This document shows, piece by piece, positions 8,346-15,885 of a stretch of 30,017 bases of DNA; within the stretch, counting starts at the first letter, position 1; each line of letters begins with the position of its first letter. A program made the position numbers and the translations under genes. The notes beneath the pieces are model-generated. The model ran no database searches. It had not been told where the DNA came from and saw only the letters and a list, made by a program, of their open reading frames with translations. The stretch covers positions 1 to 30,017 of the forward strand of contig CAYMHT010000024.1 of the NCBI GenBank assembly GCA_964390305.1. Direction: 5' to 3'. This stretch comes from SKLM01 sp964390305. Its GTDB lineage: Bacteria > Chloroflexota > Anaerolineae > B4-G1.

Positions 8346-9411
8346 CGAGGGCTTCTAGCTGTCTCGCCTGCTCCTCGGCCCGCAACGCCTCAATGAAGGG
8401 GTCAAGGTCTCCGTCCAGCACCTCGGAGAGTTGATAGACCGTGAGGTTGATTCGGTGATCGGTGATCCGATTCTGCGGGAAGTTGTACGTGCGGATCTTC
8501 TCGCTTCGCTCTCCGGAGCCCACCTGCATGCGCCGGGTTTGTGCGCGCTTCTCCTGCTGCTTACGAAGCTTCCGCTCGTAGAGCCGGGACCGCAGGATCG
8601 AGAGAGCCCGTCTCTTGTTCTTGGTCTGCGAGCGCTCCGACTCACAAGCAACCGTGATGCCGGTCGGTTGGTGCGTCATGCGGATGGCCGTCGCATTCTT
8701 CTGCATGTGCTGTCCCCCCGGGCCTGAGGAGATATACGCCTCGATCTCCAGGTCTGCCGGGTTGATCTCCACCTCCACATCGGTCACCTCGGGCAGGACG
8801 GCCACGGTGGCCGTCGACGTGTGGATGCGACCTGACGACTCTGTGACCGGCACACGCTGAACGCGATGCACGCCGCTCTCGAACTTGAAGTGCGAGAAGG
8901 CGCCGCGGCCCTTCACACCAAAGACGACTTCCTTGAGGCCGCCGATCCCGGTTGGATGGGAGCTGAGTATCTCCGTCTGCCAGCGCTTCTGCTCGGCGTA
9001 GCGCGTGTACATCCGGTACAGATCAGCAGCGAAAAGCGCCGCCTCATCCCCACCGGTACCGGCACGGATTTCGACGATGACGTCCTTGGCATCACGGGGA
9101 TCTTTGGGGATCAGCAATCGGCGCAACTCCCGCTTGAGCCCCTCCTGCCGCTCCTCCAGATCCGTCACCTCCATCTCCGCCAGCTCTCGGAGTTCAGGGC
9201 CAATATCATCTTCGCCCAGCAGCTCAACCGTATCCTCCAGCTCTTCGGCGGTAGCCTTGAACTCCCGGTAAACGGTGACCACGTCTTCCAGGTCAGATCG
9301 CTCCTTGGCCAACTCCGCCACGCGCTGGTGATCTTGCGCGACCGCGGGCTCAGCCATCAGCCGCGTCAGCTCCTCATATCGCTCTTCAATTTGTGCAAGC
9401 TTCTCTAACAT
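8332..9411 (-). CDS. prfA: Peptide chain release factor 1 (RF1)
   Basis: RF1 recognises UAA and UAG stop codons in the ribosomal A site and triggers peptide release. From the ATG at 9411 the product is 359 residues, the normal size, and begins MLEKLAQIEERYEEL as RF1 proteins do; an upstream in-frame GTG at 9438 would add nine unsupported residues. The stop-codon reading tripeptide of the P-x-T type is seen as PVT (188-190), which separates RF1 from RF2 (SPF). The catalytic GGQ is at 232-234 in the context SSGPGGQHMQKNATAIR, somewhat different from the common GGQHVN form. The next gene, prmC, overlaps its 3' end. Confidence 0.95.
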   Translation of the reverse strand: MLEKLAQIEERYEELTRLMAEPAVAQDHQRVAELAKERSDLEDVVTVYREFKATAEELEDTVELLGEDDIGPELRELAEMEVTDLEERQEGLKRELRRLLIPKDPRDAKDVIVEIRAGTGGDEAALFAADLYRMYTRYAEQKRWQTEILSSHPTGIGGLKEVVFGVKGRGAFSHFKFESGVHRVQRVPVTESSGRIHTSTATVAVLPEVTDVEVEINPADLEIEAYISSGPGGQHMQKNATAIRMTHQPTGITVACESERSQTKNKRRALSILRSRLYERKLRKQQEKRAQTRRMQVGSGERSEKIRTYNFPQNRITDHRINLTVYQLSEVLDGDLDPFIEALRAEEQARQLEALGEVE

Positions 9412-9725
9412 CTGGCGCCTGACATCTAAACTCCCCACAGCCCATCGGCACCCCCGGCTCGGCTACGACGGAGACTCGATTGGCCTGCAGGCATCTGCAC
9501 AGCGACTCCCCTTCTGGACCTGCCGCAACCCAGGAAGTCAGGGGCGTTCGTTTCTTCTCCTGCCTTGAGGTCGACTGCGGTGATCACATCCAGCGTCGTG
9601 CCAGACGCTCCTGACGGGGGCTCAGGTACGTTCAGTCCGTCTGGGGGAAATGATAGCGACAGCCCACACTCACCGGCCGGCCCCATCATCTGCGAGGGGG
9701 CGCAGCACCATCGGAGCCTGTACCG
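9412..9725 (-). other. 314-base leader between spoVS and prfA with several small hairpins; no gene seen
   Basis: No convincing coding region was found; the one minus-strand open frame (9426-9689) lacks a ribosome site and resembles no family I know. In the prfA sense there are two adjacent hairpins: AGCGTC/GACGCT arms at 9592-9609 and CCTGA/TCAGG arms at 9610-9626. A perfect palindrome GCCTGCAGGC lies at 9483-9492. No T-rich terminator tail follows any of them. The segment may be a long 5' leader of prfA or a processing region, but nothing identifies it as a known riboswitch. Confidence 0.35.
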
Positions 9726-10073
9726 TCAGTATGTCAGCCCCGACTCTCGCTCCGGTGGCGGCTCGCGTTCTGACTCCTCCTCTTGCTCCACCGTCGGCGC
9801 CGGCGCCTCGCCGCCTCGCCTTTCAACACCCAGCCGCACCGCGGTTCTCTCCTGCCCTTCGATCTCCACTTCCACAAAGGAGGGGACGCATATGATGTCA
9901 ATTCCGTCCAACTCGAGGTATCCGCGTGCGATGGCCACAGCTTTGACCGCCTGATTGACCGCCCCAGCGCCGATGGCCTGTACATCCACGTGATCCTGTT
10001 CTCGCATAACGCCCGCGATGGCACCGGCCACCGCTGTCGAGCGAGAATCGGATGCGACTTTGATGAGGTCCAT
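9726..10073 (-). CDS. spoVS: SpoVS family nucleic-acid-binding protein with acidic C-terminal tail
   Basis: SpoVS is a small Alba-fold protein first known from sporulation stage V, but it also occurs in non-sporulating Chloroflexota and Thermus-like bacteria. The ATG at 10073 gives 115 residues and is preceded by a strong AAGGGGG ribosome site; a longer open frame starting at 10181 runs through the promoter and is not supported. The family core is unmistakable: MDLIKVASDSRSTAVAGA, then QAIGAGAVNQAVKAVAIARG, then ICVPSFVEVEIEGQERTA. The core is about 86 residues. The remaining roughly 30 residues are rich in Glu, Pro and Arg and look disordered. It stands between ubiD and prfA and has its own probable promoter. 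Confidence 0.92.
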   Translation of the reverse strand: MDLIKVASDSRSTAVAGAIAGVMREQDHVDVQAIGAGAVNQAVKAVAIARGYLELDGIDIICVPSFVEVEIEGQERTAVRLGVERRGGEAPAPTVEQEEESEREPPPERESGLTY

Positions 10074-10152
10074 TGCATCCCCCTTGCGTAACGTGGCCTT
10101 CGAATCCCCGGAATCAAGCAATCGGCCGACTCCGTCGGCGCGGCTCAATTTC

Positions 10153-10181
10153 ATGATACATTGAAAGAGGCCCTCGCACAA
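10153..10181 (-). promoter_or_regulatory. Probable sigma-70 promoter for spoVS
   Basis: On the minus strand TTGTGC (10176-10181) and TATCAT (10153-10158) are separated by 17 bp. Transcription would start near 10146, about 70 bases before the spoVS ATG. The -35 box lies only a few bases after the ubiD stop codon, so spoVS may be expressed apart from ubiD. Confidence 0.55.
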
Positions 10182-10187
10182 GTATGC

Positions 10188-11504
10188 TCAACATTCCACG
10201 TCGTATCGTGCCAGGTCAACCTGCGCGTAGGTCACGCGCTCATATCCGCCTCGTGTTTCGCCTGAGGGGATGGTGGCGTCCAGTCCCATCTTGGCCGTCC
10301 GTGCCTTCTCACCAGGCACCTGCGAAGCCGAGGGGTCAAGGCTGCTGCTCGGCTGATCGGAAAGCACAATCAGGTCTCGATCGGCCTGGAAGCGGGTGGC
10401 CACGGCCCACTCCACATCCCGGCTGTCGTACAGATCGACGTCCCTGTCCACCACGACGACGTGCTTGAGCGACGTGTGCCCTCGAAAGGCCGCCTCGATC
10501 GCCCGGGGACCATCCGCATCGCTCTCCTTGTCTATCTGCACCACAGCGTGGAGCCACGACATACCCCCCGGCGTGACGTAGACCCCCGTGCAGCGACAGA
10601 CCTCGCTGACCGCGGCGAAGATCGTGGGCTCGCGTGGCATACCCATCAGGTTCTTATGCTCCATACCGCCGGGGAGCAGTGCGTGGAAGATGGGATGGCG
10701 ACGGTGCGTGATGTGATGGATCTCGATGACCGGCTGCTCGCGGACCCGGTCCATGGTCCCCGTCAGATCGGGGAAAGGACCCTCCTCCGCCCGGGCCTCT
10801 GTGATACGGCCCTCCAGGATCAGCTCAGCATCAGCCGGGACCTCCAGATCGACCGTGTCGCAGCGCACCAGCGGGGTCGGTGCCAGGGCCTGGGCGATGC
10901 TCAGCTCGTCGACCCCCTTGGCCGGGCTCATCGCCCCCGCCAGCAGAACCTGGATCGGTGCTCCCACAGCTATCGCAACCGGGAGATCGCCATCCACGTT
11001 CGTCAACGCAGTGTGCGTGCCTCGTCCCTCAACGATGCGCGCGGCAAACCGCCGCTCGTCCAGCACCATCAACCGATGGAAAGCGACGTTGCGCCCGTGG
11101 ACGGGGTCCTTGACCACCGTCACGCCCGCCGTGATATACGGTCCGCCATCCTCCGGGTGGTAGCGAGGGATGGGCAGACGGGTCAGGTCGACCGGCTCGA
11201 CCACCGCCTGGCACGGCCCCCGATCAAGGACTGGCGGCGTCTGTGGGGCCTCCAGCGCCTCGGCCATCCGCGAGGTTAACTCAGCGACGGAACAATCCAG
11301 GGCCGCGGCGAAGGTCTCCCGCTGCGCACAGAGTCCCGACACCAGCCGCCACCCCGGGTGACCCGCCAGCTCGTGAAAGAGCGCCGGCCTGCCGTCGAGG
11401 GCAGAGACGAGGCGCGCCAACTCCAGGTGCGGATCGACCACCCCCTTGACCTCGGCCAGCGTCCCCTGATCCGTGGTCCATTCGAGAAACCGTCGTACGT
11501 CCAT
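10188..11504 (-). CDS. ubiD: UbiD family prenylated-FMN-dependent decarboxylase
   Basis: UbiD enzymes decarboxylate aromatic or alpha,beta-unsaturated acids using prenylated FMN made by UbiX, with Mn and K ions. The ATG at 11504 gives 438 residues and follows a GAGGTGGGGAG ribosome site; the longer frame from 11546 overlaps the nitroreductase gene and is less likely. Family blocks seen: NVAFHRLMV near residues 139-147 (cofactor-site region), the EGPF segment at 241-244 followed by DLTG, corresponding to the usual EGPFGEYTG, and PGGMEHKNLMG with the later VVVVDRDVDLYD. It lies 35 bases after the nitroreductase gene. The ubiX gene is on the opposite strand 4.3 kb away. Substrate is not shown; a menaquinone-pathway carboxylate is plausible. 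Confidence 0.9.
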   Translation of the reverse strand: MDVRRFLEWTTDQGTLAEVKGVVDPHLELARLVSALDGRPALFHELAGHPGWRLVSGLCAQRETFAAALDCSVAELTSRMAEALEAPQTPPVLDRGPCQAVVEPVDLTRLPIPRYHPEDGGPYITAGVTVVKDPVHGRNVAFHRLMVLDERRFAARIVEGRGTHTALTNVDGDLPVAIAVGAPIQVLLAGAMSPAKGVDELSIAQALAPTPLVRCDTVDLEVPADAELILEGRITEARAEEGPFPDLTGTMDRVREQPVIEIHHITHRRHPIFHALLPGGMEHKNLMGMPREPTIFAAVSEVCRCTGVYVTPGGMSWLHAVVQIDKESDADGPRAIEAAFRGHTSLKHVVVVDRDVDLYDSRDVEWAVATRFQADRDLIVLSDQPSSSLDPSASQVPGEKARTAKMGLDATIPSGETRGGYERVTYAQVDLARYDVEC

Positions 11505-11539
11505 GGCTCCCCACCTCGCCAGGTTGTCGCCCGGCTCGT

Positions 11540-12049
11540 CTACCACCCTTCCCAGTGGACGCGAGCCTCGTCGTACTGCGTGCGAGGCTCCTTCTCCTCG
11601 GCCGGATGACCGATGGAGACGAGATTGAGCGGCGTGATGTGATCTGGAAGACCCAGTACTGGGCGAACGGCCGCCACTCGCTCATCCCTGGGATACACAC
11701 CCAGCCACACTGCCCCCAACCCCAGTGCAGTGGCGGCCAGGAGTAGGTTCTCCGTTGCAGCAGAGCAATCCTGCACCCAGTAACGCTCCATCTCCGTCAG
11801 ATCGCCGCACACAGAGATGCACAACGGCGCTTCAAACAGCATCTTGCCGTGAGCGTGAGCCTCGGCAAGGGCATCCAGCATCTCCCGCTCGGTCACCACG
11901 ATAAACTGCCACGGTTTGCGGTTCGACGCCGAAGGGGCTGCCATCGCTGCCTTCAGGAGCGTCTGGATGTTCTTTTCGCTAACGGGCTCCGGTGTGTATG
12001 CACGGATGCTGCGCCGGGCGAATATCGTGTCCACGAATCTCTCGTTCAT
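11540..12049 (-). CDS. Nitroreductase family FMN-dependent oxidoreductase
   Basis: Small flavoprotein of the nitroreductase family, typically a dimer with FMN at the interface that uses NAD(P)H. The 169-residue product has the FMN phosphate-binding start FARRSIRAYTPEPV, the APSASNRKPWQFIVV block, the SAATENLLLAATALGLGAVWLGVYP segment and the closing ISIGHPAEE-like VSIGHPAEEK. Length is at the short end of the family. The ATG lies two bases after the metG stop codon, so it is almost certainly co-transcribed and possibly translationally coupled. The physiological substrate is unknown; annotation as a nitroaromatic reductase would be over-specific. Confidence 0.9.
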   Translation of the reverse strand: MNERFVDTIFARRSIRAYTPEPVSEKNIQTLLKAAMAAPSASNRKPWQFIVVTEREMLDALAEAHAHGKMLFEAPLCISVCGDLTEMERYWVQDCSAATENLLLAATALGLGAVWLGVYPRDERVAAVRPVLGLPDHITPLNLVSIGHPAEEKEPRTQYDEARVHWEGW

Positions 12050-12051
12050 GA

Positions 12052-13836
12052 CTAATCTGTCTCCATTCCCAATCGCGCGCGTTCTTCCTCAATCACGCTC
12101 TCCTCCAAAGCCTCGAACAGCGGCTCCGGGCTGCGCAGGGCCTGCCCCGGACGGAGCTCGCTGGGCTCCCACTCCCCGACGGCGTCACCGTCATCGTAGC
12201 ACAACGCTTCGTGACGCCGCCCCCCCGCCTCTTCGAAGGTCTCCGTGTATTGCCGCCCGAACAGCGAATGTTCGTAACCCAGATACTCGTGGAGGCGCTG
12301 AGACGAGAAGGGGAGGAAAGGCGCGAAGAGGATCTTCAGCGAGTCAATGGCCTTGAGCGCGACGTAGATCGTCGTACCGGCAGCCTCACGGTCCTCCTTG
12401 ATCTGAAACCAGGGCCCTTTCTCCTCCAGGTACCGGTTTGCCTCGCGCGCCATCCCCATCACCTCGCCCAACGCCGCTCGAAAGTGGCAACCGGCCAGGA
12501 GATCGCCGACCGTATCGAAGCCTTCCTCGACCGTCTCCAACAGTCGCTGGTCGCTCGCGTCCAGCTCTCCCGGTGTCGGCACCTGACCGTCGAAGCGCTT
12601 GAAGGCAAACGTCAGGGCACGGTGAGCCAGGTTCCCCCATGTGCCTACCAGCTCCTTGTTGTTCCGCAGCACAAACTCGTCCCACATCCAGTTGGTGTCG
12701 CGCGTCTCTGGCATGGCCGCCGTCAAGTAGTAGCGCAGGGCATCAGGATCATACCGGTCGAGCGCCTCGTCCATCCAGACCGCCCAGTTGCGGCTCCCGG
12801 ACATCCCCCGTCCCTCCAGGTTCATGAACTCGTTAGCCGGCACGTCGTACGGGAGATTCAGCACGTGAGACCTGTCTTCCTCGTAGAGCCGCTTCACCCC
12901 CATCAACTCCGCCGGCCAGATGACGGCGTGGAACGGAATGTTGTCCTTGCCGATAAAGTACAGGGTCTTAGCCCTGGGGTCGTACCACCAGGTCTTCCAG
13001 CCCTCCCCATCCCCCTGGTTGTGAGCCCACTCAATGCTCGCCGAGAAATAGCCAATGACGGCCTCAAACCAGACGTAGATAGATTTGTCTTCCCATCCTT
13101 CAAGCGGCACCGGAATCCCCCATTGCAGGTCACGGGTGATCGGCCGCCCTTGGAGACCCTCGCCGACGTAGTTGCGCGCGAAGTTGATCACGTTCGGGCG
13201 CCAGTGCTCCTTGCCCAGCGCAAGCCATTGACTGAGGCCAGCACCGGCCAGCTGTGGCAGGTCGAGGAAGTAATGCTCCGTCTCACGAAGCACCGGTCTG
13301 CTCCCGTCAAGAACGCTCCGCGGATCGATGAGCTCTTCCGGATCCAGGAGGGCGTTGCAGCTGTCGCACTGGTCGCCACGCGCGGACTCATAGCCACAGA
13401 CCGGGCAAGTCCCCTCGACGTAGCGGTCGGGAAGGAAGCGCCCCTGCTCCTTGGAATACATCTGCTGCTGCTTCTCCCGATACAGGTAACCGTTCTCCAG
13501 CAGGGCAAGGAAGAAATCCTGGGAGACCCGGTGGTGGTTTTCCGTGTCGGTGTGCGTGAACAGGTCATAGCTGATGCCGAGGCGCTGGAACAGCTCCAGA
13601 AAACGATGATGAAACCGCTCGAACACCTCCCGCGGGGTCTTGCCCTCCTCCTCGGCCCGAACGGTGATGGGCGTGCCGTGAGAGTCAGAGCCGGAGACCA
13701 TCAAGACGTGATCGCCAGCAAGTCGGTGATAACGAGCGAAGATGTCACCGGGCAGGTGCGAGCCCGTGACGTTGCCCACGTGAATGTTCGCGCTGGCGTA
13801 CGGCCAGGCGATGGCGACGAGAATGTGCTCGGGCAT
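12052..13836 (-). CDS. metG: Methionyl-tRNA synthetase
   Basis: Class I synthetase that charges tRNA-Met. The ATG at 13836 is preceded by GGAGGAGG and gives 594 residues; the frame extends nine codons further but without support. The HIGH motif appears as HVGN (19-22). A zinc knuckle with C144, C147, C157 and C160 is present, followed by the Rossmann domain with FIGKDNIPFH. The KMSKS loop reads GMSGSR (344-349), lacking both usual lysines. The C-terminal half is the anticodon-binding helical domain; the EMAP-II-like tRNA-binding domain found in many bacterial enzymes is absent. It heads a minus-strand series with a nitroreductase directly downstream. A long plus-strand open frame over the same bases is an antisense artefact. 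Confidence 0.95.
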   Translation of the reverse strand: MPEHILVAIAWPYASANIHVGNVTGSHLPGDIFARYHRLAGDHVLMVSGSDSHGTPITVRAEEEGKTPREVFERFHHRFLELFQRLGISYDLFTHTDTENHHRVSQDFFLALLENGYLYREKQQQMYSKEQGRFLPDRYVEGTCPVCGYESARGDQCDSCNALLDPEELIDPRSVLDGSRPVLRETEHYFLDLPQLAGAGLSQWLALGKEHWRPNVINFARNYVGEGLQGRPITRDLQWGIPVPLEGWEDKSIYVWFEAVIGYFSASIEWAHNQGDGEGWKTWWYDPRAKTLYFIGKDNIPFHAVIWPAELMGVKRLYEEDRSHVLNLPYDVPANEFMNLEGRGMSGSRNWAVWMDEALDRYDPDALRYYLTAAMPETRDTNWMWDEFVLRNNKELVGTWGNLAHRALTFAFKRFDGQVPTPGELDASDQRLLETVEEGFDTVGDLLAGCHFRAALGEVMGMAREANRYLEEKGPWFQIKEDREAAGTTIYVALKAIDSLKILFAPFLPFSSQRLHEYLGYEHSLFGRQYTETFEEAGGRRHEALCYDDGDAVGEWEPSELRPGQALRSPEPLFEALEESVIEEERARLGMETD

Positions 13837-13872
13837 CGTATTCCTCCTCCGCTTTACCATCATGAGACCCCA

Positions 13873-13900
13873 ATTCTAGCATACTGTACCAGGGCAACAA
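13873..13900 (-). promoter_or_regulatory. Probable sigma-70 promoter for metG
   Basis: On the minus strand TTGTTG (13895-13900) and TAGAAT (13873-13878) are spaced 16 bp apart, with the metG ATG about 37 bases beyond the -10 box. The -35 box coincides with the T-rich tail of the rpoD terminator, so termination and initiation signals are packed into about 60 bases. Confidence 0.6.
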
Positions 13901-13904
13901 ACCA

Positions 13905-13934
13905 GAAACCGCCAGCGGGAGGGCTGGCGGTTTC
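13905..13934 (-). terminator. Rho-independent terminator of the yceD-rpoD operon
   Basis: Perfect 11-bp inverted repeat with arms GAAACCGCCAG (13905-13915) and CTGGCGGTTTC (13924-13934) around an 8-base loop. Read on the minus strand it is followed by TGGTTTGTTG, a weak T-rich tail. It lies about 120 bases after the rpoD stop and directly before the metG promoter. Confidence 0.72.
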
Positions 13935-13968
13935 TTGGCCGTGCGTTCAAGGCGTGCAGAGACCTATC

Positions 13969-14009
13969 GCAGGCTGGGGTCCTCCTTCCCAGCCTGCCAC
14001 GGCAGGCTG
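13969..14009 (-). other. Mutually exclusive hairpins in the rpoD 3' untranslated region
   Basis: The arm GCAGGCTGGG (13969-13978) is perfectly complementary to CCCAGCCTGC (13988-13997). The same middle arm also pairs as CAGCCTGCC (13990-13998) with GGCAGGCTG (14001-14009). Only one of the two stems can form at a time. A further small palindrome, GCGTCGGCGACGC, lies at 14024-14036. All are between the rpoD stop codon and the terminator. Confidence 0.55.
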
Positions 14010-14051
14010 CACATCATCATAGGGCGTCGGCGACGCGTCATTCTCATGATC

Positions 14052-15200
14052 TTACAGGTAGTCCTGCAACTCCCGACTGCGGCGCGGATGACGCAGGCGA
14101 CGGAGCGCCTTCCCCTCGATCTGCCGGATCCGTTCCCGAGTCAGCCCGAACCTCTGTCCCACTTCCTCCAGCGTGTGGCTGCAACCGTCGACCAGACCAA
14201 AACGGAGCCGCAGGATGCGAGCCTCCCGCGGGCTCAACGTGGTCAACATCTCCTGGATCTTCTCAGCCAGCAGACGCTGAGAGGCGTTCTCCGTTGGCAT
14301 CGGGGTCGTCCGATCCTCAATGAAGCTGCCCAGCTCGTCGCTGTCCCCGTCGTCGCCGATCGGCCGCTCCAGGCTCATCGGACGCCACGAGACCCGGAGC
14401 ATCCATCGCACCTTGCCCGGCTCGAGGTCCATCTCCTCGGCGATCTCCTCCGGGGTCGGCTGTCGACCGTACTCCTGCTCCAGCTTGCGAGCGGTCTTGT
14501 ACAGTCGTCGAATGCGATCCGACATATGGACAGGCACCCTGATCGTGCGCCCCTGGTCGGCGATGGAGCGCGTGATGGTCTGGCGGATCCACCACGTCGC
14601 GTACGTGCTGAAGCGGTAACCCCGCGTATAATCAAACTTCTTCACCGCCTTCATCAGACCCAGGTTACCCTCCTGGATCAGATCCAGGAACGGCACGCCG
14701 CGCCCCATGTACTTCTTCGCGATGCTGACCACCAGACGGGTGTTCGCCTTGATCAGGTGCTCGCGAGCCGCGATGCCCCGGTCAATCTGCCTCTCCAGTT
14801 GCCGGCGGTTCTCTTCGCCGGCCCCATTGCTGTTCAGGGTCTCGCGAGCCTTCCGTCCGGCCTCGATGGCTTTGGCCAGCCGAACCTCCTCCTCGGTCGC
14901 CAGAAGAGGAACTTGAGACATCTCCTTGAGATACAGCCCGACTGTGTCACTCGTCGAAATCCTGCTCAGATCGGCCACGGGGTCAACGTCTGACGAATCC
15001 TCCTCCGACGATGAACGCCCCTGTTCTCCGGCTTCATCGTCGTCCTCGTAAACCTCAATACCGGCTTCCTGCATCAGAATGAAGATATCGTCCAGTTGTC
15101 CTAGCTCCTCCTCAGCCTCCGGCAGTACCTCCAGAATGTCGGCCAGGGTTAAGTATCCTTGGTCCTCACCCTTTTCTACCAGTTCATCAATGATGTCCAT
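14052..15200 (-). CDS. rpoD: Primary RNA polymerase sigma factor (RpoD/SigA type)
   Basis: Group 1 sigma-70 factor for housekeeping transcription. The ATG at 15200 gives 382 residues and follows a GGGTGG ribosome site; a longer frame from 15269 would overlap the upstream gene. Seen in order: a short N-terminal region 1.1-like domain (to about residue 50), an acidic Ser/Asp/Glu linker, region 1.2 (DTVGLYLKEMSQVPLL), region 2 with the core-binding and -10 recognition part RGYRFSTYATWWIRQTITR, region 3 (VPVHMSDRIRRL), and region 4 with the helix-turn-helix TLEEVGQRFGLTRERIRQIE. Length and content fit a primary sigma of Gram-positive type. It is co-transcribed with yceD, whose stop is only 14 bases upstream. 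Confidence 0.94.
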   Translation of the reverse strand: MDIIDELVEKGEDQGYLTLADILEVLPEAEEELGQLDDIFILMQEAGIEVYEDDDEAGEQGRSSSEEDSSDVDPVADLSRISTSDTVGLYLKEMSQVPLLATEEEVRLAKAIEAGRKARETLNSNGAGEENRRQLERQIDRGIAAREHLIKANTRLVVSIAKKYMGRGVPFLDLIQEGNLGLMKAVKKFDYTRGYRFSTYATWWIRQTITRSIADQGRTIRVPVHMSDRIRRLYKTARKLEQEYGRQPTPEEIAEEMDLEPGKVRWMLRVSWRPMSLERPIGDDGDSDELGSFIEDRTTPMPTENASQRLLAEKIQEMLTTLSPREARILRLRFGLVDGCSHTLEEVGQRFGLTRERIRQIEGKALRRLRHPRRSRELQDYL

Positions 15201-15214
15201 AGACCACCCTTTGA

Positions 15215-15703
15215 TTACAGGAGCTCTTTCAACGGCGCCAAGCGCGGATCGACGCGGATCTCCTCGCACTCACACGACTCGCGGTTGAGATTCACGCCGC
15301 AGTGCGGGCACAAGCCCTTGCACTCTGAATCGCAGAGAGGCTTCATCGGAATAGCAAGCCAGGCGTGCTCGCGAATCAGGGGCTCCAGGTCGAGCTCACC
15401 ATCCTCGCTCACAGCGTAAATGGCATCCGGCCTTGGACTGGTGCCCGGCATTCGAAACATCTCGGAGAGGTGTAGAGAGACGGGGAGAGCGAAGGGGTCC
15501 AGGCAGCGGACACACTCCAACTTCAGTCGTGATTCCACCGTGCCTTCGACAACAAGCCCCTCTTCGACTCGGATCACCTGGACAGTGCCTCGGAGAAAAT
15601 CTACCTCCAGATCCTCCAGCACCCGAGGCCCAGTGTCAATTTCCAGCGTGCGCGACTCACCAAGTGGGGCCTTGAGAAGGGTAGAGACGTCAAAAGTAAG
15701 CAT
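15215..15703 (-). CDS. yceD: YceD/DUF177 family protein with zinc-binding-like cysteines
   Basis: DUF177 (YceD) proteins are linked to 23S rRNA and large ribosomal subunit accumulation and are usually encoded next to rpmF. The 162-residue product begins MLTFDVSTLLKAPLG and has the diagnostic CVRCLDPF block (C64, C67). A Cys-rich C-terminal part follows with C124, C128, C132, C135, C144 and C146; the CPHCG pair looks like a metal site. Here the downstream neighbour is rpoD rather than rpmF, separated by 14 bases, so the two form an operon driven by the promoter at 15777-15805. Function is inferred from the family only. Confidence 0.87.
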   Translation of the reverse strand: MLTFDVSTLLKAPLGESRTLEIDTGPRVLEDLEVDFLRGTVQVIRVEEGLVVEGTVESRLKLECVRCLDPFALPVSLHLSEMFRMPGTSPRPDAIYAVSEDGELDLEPLIREHAWLAIPMKPLCDSECKGLCPHCGVNLNRESCECEEIRVDPRLAPLKELL

Positions 15704-15736
15704 GGTATAGGTTGTAAAGACTGCGACAATCGATAG

Positions 15737-15754
15737 CCCACAGTTGACTGTGGG
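15737..15754 (-). other. Perfect 8-bp hairpin in the yceD-rpoD 5' leader
   Basis: Arms CCCACAGT (15737-15744) and ACTGTGGG (15747-15754) enclose a 2-base loop. It lies about 15-30 bases after the predicted transcript start and 34 bases before the yceD ATG. Read on the plus strand it is followed by GGATTTTTC and could act as a terminator for antisense transcription. Confidence 0.55.
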
Positions 15755-15776
15755 GGATTTTTCAGAAAGCTATGAC

Positions 15777-15805
15777 ATTATAACACACCAGGCGCCGAGC
15801 GTCAA
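15777..15805 (-). promoter_or_regulatory. Consensus sigma-70 promoter for yceD-rpoD
   Basis: On the minus strand TTGACG (15800-15805) and a perfect TATAAT (15777-15782) are 17 bp apart. The predicted start is near 15770, giving a leader of about 67 bases. One of the two best matches to consensus in the window. Confidence 0.85.
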
Positions 15806-15885
15806 GAATTTGCTCTTTTCAGGGTCTCCACAGCAATGACACCTCACACGACCACCCATATATAGGGCGCGATCATCTCGACACC

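Noticed and set aside
9488..9545. SRP-RNA-like hairpin on the minus strand (CAGGTCCAGAAGG with flanking stem)
   Set aside because: It recalls SRP domain IV, but the loop is AGAA rather than GNRA and the AGCA side of the symmetric loop is missing.
9426..9689. Possible 87-residue protein upstream of prfA
   Set aside because: No ribosome site, overlaps the prfA N-terminus and matches no family I recognise; treated as leader.
12211..14022. 603-codon plus-strand open frame
   Set aside because: It lies antisense to metG and has no recognisable domains; long antisense frames are expected in GC-rich DNA.
13935..14993. 352-codon plus-strand open frame
   Set aside because: Antisense to rpoD with its conserved regions clearly on the other strand; no ribosome site or family.
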